The position numbers and the translations under genes were made by a program. Source: Methylotenera_A sp040079935 (GTDB lineage Bacteria > Pseudomonadota > Gammaproteobacteria > Burkholderiales > Methylophilaceae). From it: a stretch of DNA of 64,000 bases. The notes beneath the pieces were generated by a model that saw only the letters and a list, made by a program, of their open reading frames with translations, searched no databases and was not told where the DNA came from. The stretch is taken from assembly GCA_040079935.1 (NCBI GenBank), contig JBEBJI010000006.1:1-64000 (forward strand), given 5' to 3'. The first letter of the stretch is position 1. Every line of letters begins with the position of its first letter. Below are positions 33,440-41,000 of the stretch, in pieces.

Positions 33440-34735
33440 ATGAGTAAAGAAACCAAAGGGAAAACAATAGCAAACACTGCAGAAGTAATGGTGGACGCGA
33501 GTCGCCGCAATTTTTTCAAACACAGTATTGCAGGTGCTTTTGGTGCAGCTGCGATGATGAATATATTACCCGCAGGAGTGAGAAGTATGGCTTACGCAGC
33601 AGGTTCAGACGCACCTGAAATCACCGAAGTTAAGATTGGCTTTATTCCACTGACTGACTGCGCGCCGATTATCGTGGCGGCCGAAATGGGTTTCGACAAA
33701 AAATATGGTATCAAAATTGTGCCAAGCAAAGAGGCCAGCTGGGCGGCGATTCGCGATAAAACAGTAAATGGCGAGCTACATGCCGCGCACGTACTATATG
33801 GCTTGATATATGGCGTGCAGCTTGGTATTGGCGGCCAGCAAAAAGATATGTCAGTACTAATGACTTTAAACCATAACGGTCAGGGTATTACGCTTTCTAA
33901 TCAGCTAAAAGATAAAGGCGTAAAAGATGGTAAATCTCTTAAACGCGTGATGGCGAACGAAAATCGTGACTTTACTTTCGCACAGACTTTTCCCACAGGT
34001 ACGCACGCGATGTGGCTTAACTACTGGCTTGCAGCCAATGGTATCGACCCAGTTAAAGATGTAAAAAATATCGTTGTACCACCACCGCAAATGGTCGCCA
34101 ATATGCGTATTGGCAATATGGATGGCTACTGCGTGGGTGAGCCGTGGAATGCGCGGGCGATTTACGACAAAATTGGCTACACCGTTGCGACATCGCAAGA
34201 TATTTGGGTAGATCATCCGGAAAAAGTATTAGGTGCCACCGCTGAATTCGTAGCAAAAAATCCAAATACAGCGCGCGCCATGATGATGGCTATTTTAGAA
34301 GCCAGCAAGTTTATTGATGCAACTGCAAACCGCGCCAAAGTGGCGGAATTAATCTCTGGTAAAGCCTATGTAAATGCACCAAAAGACGTGATTTTAGGCC
34401 GCTTCTTGGGTGATTATGACAACGGTAACGGCAAAAAATGGAAAGACCCTAACTTCATGAAGTTTTACGACGATGGCAAAGTGCCCTTCCCTTACCTGTC
34501 AGACGGCATGTGGTTCTTAACGCAGCACAAACGTTGGGGCATGTTGAAATCTGACCCTGATTATTTAGGCATTGCCAAAAAAGTAAACCAAATTGAGCTT
34601 TACAGTCAAGCTGCAAGCCAAGTTGGGGTAAGCGTACCGAAAGACCCAATGCGCAGCTCTAAACTAATGGACGGCATTGTGTGGGATGGCAGCAATCCTG
34701 CGGCTTACGCGGCTGGATTCAAAATTAAAGCCTAA
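33440..34735 (+). CDS. nrtA: Nitrate ABC transporter substrate-binding protein
   Basis: NrtA is the periplasmic or membrane-attached nitrate-binding component. The protein has 431 residues. A Tat-type signal is visible (SRRNFFKHSIAGAFGAAAMM, cleavage near AYAAG at 54). The mature part has the NrtA/CmpA signatures KIGFIPLTDCAPIIVAAEMG, EASWAAIRDK and NMRIGNMDGYCVGEPWNARA. The signal shows it is exported, so it is not the cytoplasmic sensor NasS even though the two are homologous. It is the first gene after the ANTAR leader. Its ribosome-binding site AGGAG lies 7 bp upstream. Confidence 0.94.
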   Translation: MSKETKGKTIANTAEVMVDASRRNFFKHSIAGAFGAAAMMNILPAGVRSMAYAAGSDAPEITEVKIGFIPLTDCAPIIVAAEMGFDKKYGIKIVPSKEASWAAIRDKTVNGELHAAHVLYGLIYGVQLGIGGQQKDMSVLMTLNHNGQGITLSNQLKDKGVKDGKSLKRVMANENRDFTFAQTFPTGTHAMWLNYWLAANGIDPVKDVKNIVVPPPQMVANMRIGNMDGYCVGEPWNARAIYDKIGYTVATSQDIWVDHPEKVLGATAEFVAKNPNTARAMMMAILEASKFIDATANRAKVAELISGKAYVNAPKDVILGRFLGDYDNGNGKKWKDPNFMKFYDDGKVPFPYLSDGMWFLTQHKRWGMLKSDPDYLGIAKKVNQIELYSQAASQVGVSVPKDPMRSSKLMDGIVWDGSNPAAYAAGFKIKA

Positions 34736-34764
34736 ATTTAAGCTTAAGTTAAGAGGAACCAAAA

Positions 34765-35757
34765 ATGAGCGCAGCTAGTATTGAAAAAGCCAGTATTCAA
34801 ATAGAAAGTTTGGTGAGCACGATGGACGACATAAAACCTAATGTGAGCAAGGTGAGTAGCTTAGTGCCGCGCATTAAAAAAACCTATTCAGCTTTTGAAA
34901 AGGAATTGAAAATTAAGCGCGAAAACGATGCACAAGGCAAACCATCGTATGAAAACATTGTTCAACGAGATCCAACCAAGCTAGAAATGCATACTAAAGC
35001 ATTTTTTCAATGGTTTCTGCCACCGTTGTTTGGCTTATTGCTGTTGCTTGCGGTTTGGACCTTGATTTCACATCAATCGCAAAATTTACCAGGGCCAATA
35101 TCTACCTTCAATTCAGCGGTGATTTTGTTTAGCGATCCGTTTTATGTGAATGGTCCGAACGACCAAGGCATCGGGTGGAATATTGTTGCCTCTTTAAAAC
35201 GAGTTGGCTTAGGCTTTGGTTTAGCGGCTCTAATCGGCATTCCGCTTGGCTTCTTAATTGGTCGCTTCCATTTTGTATCCAATATGATGGCGCCCATTAT
35301 CGGCATTTTAAAACCCGTTTCACCATTGGCTTGGTTGCCGATAGGTTTGCTGGTGTTTAAAGCTGCTAACCCTGCGGCTATTTGGGTGATTTTTATCTCT
35401 GCCGTGTGGCCATTGATTATTAATACTGCGGTGGGCGTTGCTAAAGTACCGCAGGATTATATGAACGTGGCTAAAGTGCTTAATTTAAGCGAGTGGAAAA
35501 TTGCAACCAAGATACTGCTGCCTTTTGCGCTACCTTTTATCATGACTGGCGTGCGTCTTTCAATCGGTGTGGCTTGGCTGGTGATTGTTGCGGCAGAAAT
35601 GCTCACAGGTGGTGTGGGTATTGGCTTCTGGGTGTGGGATGAATGGAATAACTTGAATGTTGAACACATCATTATTGCGATTGTTTTAGTGGGGATTATC
35701 GGCTTACTGTTAGAAACAATATTGACGCAACTTGCCAAAAAATTTAGCCATGAATAA
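34765..35757 (+). CDS. nrtB: Nitrate ABC transporter permease
   Basis: The protein has 330 residues. The C-terminal 240 form the BPD_transp_1 permease, with the EAA-type loop MNVAKVLNLSEWKIATKILLPFALPF. A soluble N-terminal part of about 85 residues precedes the first membrane helix (FLPPLFGLLLLLAVWTLI). It is longer than in cyanobacterial NrtB. It follows nrtA by 29 bp. Confidence 0.93.
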   Translation: MSAASIEKASIQIESLVSTMDDIKPNVSKVSSLVPRIKKTYSAFEKELKIKRENDAQGKPSYENIVQRDPTKLEMHTKAFFQWFLPPLFGLLLLLAVWTLISHQSQNLPGPISTFNSAVILFSDPFYVNGPNDQGIGWNIVASLKRVGLGFGLAALIGIPLGFLIGRFHFVSNMMAPIIGILKPVSPLAWLPIGLLVFKAANPAAIWVIFISAVWPLIINTAVGVAKVPQDYMNVAKVLNLSEWKIATKILLPFALPFIMTGVRLSIGVAWLVIVAAEMLTGGVGIGFWVWDEWNNLNVEHIIIAIVLVGIIGLLLETILTQLAKKFSHE

Positions 35758-35808
35758 GTCGATCACGAATAAGCAATCTCAAATTAAAGAAATTTAGCTT
35801 AAGGAAAA

Positions 35809-36624
35809 ATGATGCAAAAAAATTCTAGAAATAACAATGAGCGCTACGTGCAATTAGAAAATGTCGGCATGCGCTTTGCCACTAAAAAAGGCGTATTTGA
35901 AGCCCTTAGAAACATTAACCTCAATATTAAACAAGGGGAGTTTGTCTCGATCATTGGGCATTCAGGTTGCGGGAAATCTACCGTGCTTAATTTAATTGCT
36001 GGCTTGTTAGAACCGACCAGCGGCCACTTGTTTTGTGCTGGACGTGAGATTCACAAGCCAGGCCCAGAGCGCGCGGTGGTGTTTCAAAATCACTCACTCT
36101 TACCTTGGCTGACCTGCTTTGAGAACGTACATTTGGCGGTTGAGCGTGTGTTTAGCGACGAAACACAAGTGCAACAAGATTTACGTGCGATAGATGCGCT
36201 GGCGCTAGTGGGGTTGTCGCACGCCACAGATAAACGTCCAAGCGAAATTTCAGGAGGCATGAAGCAACGTGTAGGCATTGCCAGAGCATTAGCGATGGAG
36301 CCCAAAGTCTTACTGCTGGATGAGCCATTTGGCGCACTGGATGCACTCACCCGCGCCAATCTGCAAGATGAGCTGATGGCGATTATGGCCAAATCTGGCG
36401 CTACAGCAGTGATGGTGACGCACGACGTGGATGAAGCCGTGTTGCTATCTGACCGAATCGTAATGATGACCAACGGACCAAGCGCTGAGATTGGTGAGAT
36501 TTTAACGGTCGATTTGCCCAAACCGCGCAATCGCTTAGCACTGGCCGAAGATAAAGATTACAACCACTTACGCAGCGAGGTATTGCGCTTTTTATATGAG
36601 CGCCATGCCAAAAAAGTCGCTTAA
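35809..36624 (+). CDS. nrtD: Nitrate ABC transporter ATP-binding protein
   Basis: The protein has 271 residues. Walker A GHSGCGKST lies near residue 52. The Q-loop is FQNHSLLPWLTC, the signature ISGGMKQRVGIARAL, Walker B LLLDEPFGALDALTR, and the H-loop VTHDVDEAVLLSDR. It is the NrtD type: a single ATPase without the solute-binding-like domain fused in NrtC. The ATPase presumably works as a homodimer with NrtB. It is preceded by a ribosome-binding site AAGGA. Confidence 0.94.
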   Translation: MMQKNSRNNNERYVQLENVGMRFATKKGVFEALRNINLNIKQGEFVSIIGHSGCGKSTVLNLIAGLLEPTSGHLFCAGREIHKPGPERAVVFQNHSLLPWLTCFENVHLAVERVFSDETQVQQDLRAIDALALVGLSHATDKRPSEISGGMKQRVGIARALAMEPKVLLLDEPFGALDALTRANLQDELMAIMAKSGATAVMVTHDVDEAVLLSDRIVMMTNGPSAEIGEILTVDLPKPRNRLALAEDKDYNHLRSEVLRFLYERHAKKVA

Positions 36625-36648
36625 TTATTAAAAAATCATAAGGGAAAC

Positions 36649-38127
36649 ATGATGAAAAAAACACTTAATTTAAAACCAAAATTTAACTTAAAACTAAGCA
36701 CGTATGTTGCACTACTCGCCTTGTCTGGTGCGACTTGCAGCGCTACTGCTGAAGAGGCGCCAGTGGCTGAAGATGAATACACGTTTATGGATTCAGTGAA
36801 AGAAGGCAGGAGCTTAACCAGTTTTAGATTACGTTATGAAAATGTCGATCAAGATGGCGCTCAACCAGGTATTTTTGCAAATGGCAGCGCCAACCCCACC
36901 GCTACTCAAGAACTCAAAGATGCCGATTCCTTAACGCTACGCAGTTTAATTGGCTGGCAAACCGCGCCATACAACAACTTTGGCTTTGCAGCACAACTGA
37001 TTAGCGTGACAAAAATAATGGATGACTATAATGACAGTACCAACAATATACTCGTGAATGGCGCATCCAACCAAAGCAGAAATATTGAATATGCCAAAGT
37101 GGTTGATCCTTCCTACTTAGGTTTAAACCAATTATATATTGATTGGACTGGGTTCAAAAACACGCGCTTCCGCCTAGGGCGCCAACAAGTCAATTTGGAC
37201 AATGTGCGTTTTATTGGCGATATTGGCTTTAGACAAGTGATGCAGGTATTTGATGGGGTTTCCGTACTCAATAAAAGTTTACCTGACACCGAAATCTTTG
37301 CTGCACATTTTGAAAAAATCACGCAAATCACTACAGAACAACGTGATGGTAATTTAGAAATCGCCAATATCCGCTATCGCATCTCTCCTACCGAATTTTT
37401 AGTGGGTTATGGCTACTTATCCAATATTGATGATTTAGGCTTCGGTAATGCATGGTTTGGTGGCGCTTCACTTAACAATCCTGGCAAGCTGAACATTAAT
37501 GCAGACCAATCGAATAAAATATTTGGTTTGCGCTTAGATGGCACACATCCTTTCAACCCTAACTTTAGAGCGCACTACACCGCTGAATACGCCAAACAAA
37601 GCGACTATGCAGATGGCGACAAGCGCATAGATGCGCATTATTACAAGCTGGGCGGCGGCTTGGGCTTTGATAATTTCAATATGCGTATCGATCAGGAATT
37701 GTTATCTAGCAACGACAGCAAATATGCTTTTCAAACGCCGTTTGGCACCAATCACTTGTTTCAAGGCTGGGTGGACAAATTTTTAGCTACACCGCGCCAA
37801 GGTATTCAAGATACTTTTATCACAGCAACTTACAAGTATGATGATTTCCTATTTTTTGCTGATTATCACCTCATTAATTCGGATGAAGATTTTAATACCA
37901 TTGGCGGAGGTGCCGCAACGAGAGGCGACAAATATGGTACTGAATGGAACGTGGCAGCGACTTGGAATATCGACAAAAACTGGATGACCAAATTGGAATA
38001 CGGTAAATTTAGCGAAGATGATCACTACGCGGCAACAGCAGCTACTTCAGCTAACACCATTCCCAATAATCGTGGCCGTTATCACGATACCGAAAAGCTT
38101 TGGGTAACGGCAATGTACACATTTTAA
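36649..38127 (+). CDS. Outer-membrane porin of the alginate-export (AlgE-like) family
   Basis: The protein has 492 residues. A signal peptide of about 34 residues ends near SATAEEAP. The mature protein starts EYTFMDSVKEGRSLTSFRLRYENVDQDG, the usual opening of alginate_exp beta-barrels found in many non-alginate operons. RFRLGRQQVNLDNVRFIGDIGFRQ is also typical, and the protein ends in aromatic WVTAMYTF for BAM recognition. It lies between nrtD and nirB, so it probably forms the outer-membrane route for nitrate. The family name does not imply alginate transport. Confidence 0.9.
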   Translation: MMKKTLNLKPKFNLKLSTYVALLALSGATCSATAEEAPVAEDEYTFMDSVKEGRSLTSFRLRYENVDQDGAQPGIFANGSANPTATQELKDADSLTLRSLIGWQTAPYNNFGFAAQLISVTKIMDDYNDSTNNILVNGASNQSRNIEYAKVVDPSYLGLNQLYIDWTGFKNTRFRLGRQQVNLDNVRFIGDIGFRQVMQVFDGVSVLNKSLPDTEIFAAHFEKITQITTEQRDGNLEIANIRYRISPTEFLVGYGYLSNIDDLGFGNAWFGGASLNNPGKLNINADQSNKIFGLRLDGTHPFNPNFRAHYTAEYAKQSDYADGDKRIDAHYYKLGGGLGFDNFNMRIDQELLSSNDSKYAFQTPFGTNHLFQGWVDKFLATPRQGIQDTFITATYKYDDFLFFADYHLINSDEDFNTIGGGAATRGDKYGTEWNVAATWNIDKNWMTKLEYGKFSEDDHYAATAATSANTIPNNRGRYHDTEKLWVTAMYTF

Positions 38128-38137
38128 TTTGACAAGC

Positions 38138-38176
38138 ATGCCCTGTAAGCCGCATGGATATTGGTCTGCAGAGCAT
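38138..38176 (+). repeat. Dispersed palindromic element, reference intergenic copy
   Basis: This is one of the best-preserved copies: ATGCCCTGTAAGC, core CGCATGGATATTGGT, then CTGCAGAGCAT. It lies between the porin and nirB inside the nitrate operon, with no T-tract after it. Confidence 0.9.
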
Positions 38177-38222
38177 GTTAATTGGAAATGTAACGTCGTG
38201 TTTATTTAAGTGATGTAAAAAT

Positions 38223-40649
38223 ATGCAAAAAATGAAACTCGTGGTGGTAGGCAACGGCATGGCGGGCATGCGCGTTGTGGAAGAGCTGCTGAAAATTGCG
38301 CCCGACATTTACGACATTACCGTGTTTGGCGACGAGCCCTACCCCAATTACAACCGCATTATGCTCTCACCCGTGTTGGCGAATGAGCAAACCATTAACG
38401 ATATTATTTTGAATACACGTGAATGGTACGCCGAGCACAATATTACGCTGCACACCAGCGCACGCGTCAACAAAATTGACCGCAAAAATCGCGTGGTCAC
38501 CGCCGAAGGTGGCACAAGCGCGGAATATGATCGCCTCTTATTAGCAACTGGTTCTAAGCCTTTTATGTTGCCAATTGAAGGCGCAAATTTAAAGGGTGTG
38601 ATTGGTTATCGCGACATTAAAGATACCAACGACATGATAGAAACTGCGAAAAAATACAAACACGCAGTAGTCATTGGCGGAGGCCTGCTTGGTTTGGAAG
38701 CCGCCAACGGTCTGAAGATTCAAGGCATGGACGTGACGGTGATTCACCGAAATGAGTGGCTGCTAGAGCGCCAATTAGATAAAAGCGCAGGCAAAATGCT
38801 GCAAAAAAGCTTAGAGGCAAAAGGCCTTAAGTTTCAGTTAAAACAAAACACCAAAGCGCTGTTTGGTAAAGACGGTCGCGTCACAACCATTCACTTTACT
38901 GATGGTAGTAGCTTGCCTGCCGAATTGGTGGTGATGGCAATTGGTATTCGACCGAATTTTGCACTGGCAGAATCGGCTGGCATTCATTGCGATAAAGGCA
39001 TTGTAGTCAACGACACCATGCAAACTTACGATCCACGCGTGTATGCTGTGGGCGAATGCGTTGCGCATCGCGGTATTTCATACGGCTTAGTTGCGCCATT
39101 ATTTGAGATGGCCAAAGTATGCGCCACTCACTTGGCCAACTTTGGCATTGGCTTGTATAAAGGCTCCGTCACATCCACCAAGCTTAAAGTCACTGGTATC
39201 GATTTATTCAGTGCGGGCGATTTTAGCGGCGGCGAAGGCACAGAAGAAATTGTTTTACATGACGCAGTTGGTGGAGTTTACAAAAAACTCGTGATTCAAG
39301 ATGACAAAATCATCGGCGCTGTGCTGTATGGCGACACAGCGGATGGCGCGTGGTACTTCCAGATGCTTCGTGACGGCAAGGCGATTCACGAAATTCGCGA
39401 TAATTTAATGTTCGGCCAAGATTCGCTCGGCAACACTGGCCATCAAGGTCAAGACAAAGCAGCAGCCATGACTAACGAAATGGAAGTATGTGGCTGTAAT
39501 GGCGTATGTAAAGGCACGATTGTGAAAGCCATTCAAGACCAAGGTTTATTCACCATCGACGATGTAAAAAAACAAACTAAAGCTGGCTCTAGCTGCGGCA
39601 GTTGCGTAGGTTTGGTGGAACAAATTTTAGCTTCGACACTAGGCGGCGGCTATGCGCCCCCTTCTACCAGTAAATCAATTTGCGGTTGCTCAGATAAAAA
39701 TCACGAAGAAGTCCGTGAGGAAATTCGCAAAAACAAACACCTCAATATTCCCGATGCGATGCGCGGCATGGCTTGGCGCACGCCCAATGGCTGTGCGAGT
39801 TGCAGACCCGCGCTAAATTATTACCTACTTTCAACTTGGCCACACGAAGCGGTGGATGATCCACAGTCACGTTTTATTAATGAGCGTGTGCATGCCAACA
39901 TTCAGAAAGACGGCACTTATTCTGTGATTCCGCGTATGTATGGTGGTGTCACCACACCAGACCAGCTGCGCAAAATTGCCGATGTAGCCGACAAATACGC
40001 CGTACCAATGGTAAAAGTCACTGGTGGTCAGCGTATCGATTTGCTTGGCGTGAAGAAAGAGGACTTAGTGGGCATGTGGAAAGATTTGGACATGCCTTCA
40101 GGCTACGCATATGCCAAAGGCATTCGCACTGTGAAAACCTGCGTGGGTTCTGAGTTCTGTCGTTTTGGTACGCAAAATTCTACGCAGATGGGCATTGATA
40201 TCGAAAAAGCCTTCGACCATATGTGGGCGCCACATAAAGTAAAATTTGCGGTATCTGGTTGTCCTAGAAATTGCGCAGAATCAGGCATTAAAGACGTTGG
40301 TATTATCGGCGTAGATTCTGGCTGGGAGATTTACGTAGGCGGCAACGGTGGCATTAAAACAGAAGTTGCTCAATTTTTGTGCAAAGTAAAAACGCACGAT
40401 GAAGTGCTGGAATACTCTGGCGCATTCATTCAAATTTATCGCGAAGAAGCACGCTATTTAGACCGCACCGTACACTGGATTGAGCGCGTAGGTCTGGAAT
40501 ACGTAAAGCAACGCGTTTTAGAAGATGCAGAAGGTCGCAAAGCAGCCTATGAGCGCTTGTTATATGCCTTACAGGGCGCAGTTAACCCGTGGGCTGAGCG
40601 TGTTGAAAATAGGGAAAAACATAAAGAATTTGAGACTATTACCATATAA
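38223..40649 (+). CDS. nirB: Assimilatory nitrite reductase (NAD(P)H), large subunit
   Basis: NirB reduces nitrite to ammonium. The protein has 808 residues. The N-terminal FAD/NAD domain begins VVVGNGMAGMRVVEEL and has VIGGGLLGLEAANGL near 155. A BFD-like [2Fe-2S] domain has the Cys sets CGCNGVCKG and SSCGSC. The C-terminal siroheme/[4Fe-4S] domain has Cys in CVGSEFCRFGTQ and SGCPRNCAESG. It is followed 39 bp later by nirD and then nasA. Its place after the NtrC/sigma-54 and ANTAR elements supports an assimilatory role. Confidence 0.96.
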   Translation: MQKMKLVVVGNGMAGMRVVEELLKIAPDIYDITVFGDEPYPNYNRIMLSPVLANEQTINDIILNTREWYAEHNITLHTSARVNKIDRKNRVVTAEGGTSAEYDRLLLATGSKPFMLPIEGANLKGVIGYRDIKDTNDMIETAKKYKHAVVIGGGLLGLEAANGLKIQGMDVTVIHRNEWLLERQLDKSAGKMLQKSLEAKGLKFQLKQNTKALFGKDGRVTTIHFTDGSSLPAELVVMAIGIRPNFALAESAGIHCDKGIVVNDTMQTYDPRVYAVGECVAHRGISYGLVAPLFEMAKVCATHLANFGIGLYKGSVTSTKLKVTGIDLFSAGDFSGGEGTEEIVLHDAVGGVYKKLVIQDDKIIGAVLYGDTADGAWYFQMLRDGKAIHEIRDNLMFGQDSLGNTGHQGQDKAAAMTNEMEVCGCNGVCKGTIVKAIQDQGLFTIDDVKKQTKAGSSCGSCVGLVEQILASTLGGGYAPPSTSKSICGCSDKNHEEVREEIRKNKHLNIPDAMRGMAWRTPNGCASCRPALNYYLLSTWPHEAVDDPQSRFINERVHANIQKDGTYSVIPRMYGGVTTPDQLRKIADVADKYAVPMVKVTGGQRIDLLGVKKEDLVGMWKDLDMPSGYAYAKGIRTVKTCVGSEFCRFGTQNSTQMGIDIEKAFDHMWAPHKVKFAVSGCPRNCAESGIKDVGIIGVDSGWEIYVGGNGGIKTEVAQFLCKVKTHDEVLEYSGAFIQIYREEARYLDRTVHWIERVGLEYVKQRVLEDAEGRKAAYERLLYALQGAVNPWAERVENREKHKEFETITI

Positions 40650-40688
40650 CCATTGAGTCCTATTTCATTAATTTTTTGAAAGATAAGT

Positions 40689-41000
40689 ATGATGCAATGG
40701 ATTAAAATCGCACCATTTGATGAAATTCCAAAGCTAGGCGCGCGCGTAGTGCGTACAAAAGACATCGATATTGGCGTATTCCGCACTGAAGATGACCGAA
40801 TTTTTGCCATTAACAATAGTTGCCCGCACAAGGGTGGGCCTTTGTCGCAAGGCATTGTCTATGGCGACAAAGTGGCTTGCCCTTTGCATTCGTGGAAAAT
40901 CAGCTTGGTGGATGGTAGAGCAGAAGAACCAGATGAGGGCGAAACCGCGTGTTTTAACACTAAAATTGAAGATGGTTTTGTCTATTTAGAGCTTAAATGA
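40689..41000 (+). CDS. nirD: Nitrite reductase small subunit, Rieske type
   Basis: The protein has 103 residues. CPHKGGPLSQG and CPLHSWKISL give a complete Cys-x-His and Cys-x2-His Rieske cluster set. E. coli-type NirD has lost these ligands, so this is the Rieske form found in many autotrophs. The stop overlaps the nasA start by 4 nt (ATGA). A second ATG is adjacent at 40692. Confidence 0.94.
   Translation: MMQWIKIAPFDEIPKLGARVVRTKDIDIGVFRTEDDRIFAINNSCPHKGGPLSQGIVYGDKVACPLHSWKISLVDGRAEEPDEGETACFNTKIEDGFVYLELK

Noticed and set aside
34081..34130. GCCAATATGCGTATTGGC in nrtA
   Set aside because: It encodes the conserved NrtA segment NMRIGNMDGYC, so the short inverted repeat is probably coincidental.
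37350..37380. GCCAATATCCGC in the porin gene
   Set aside because: Only the core half matches and neither arm is present.
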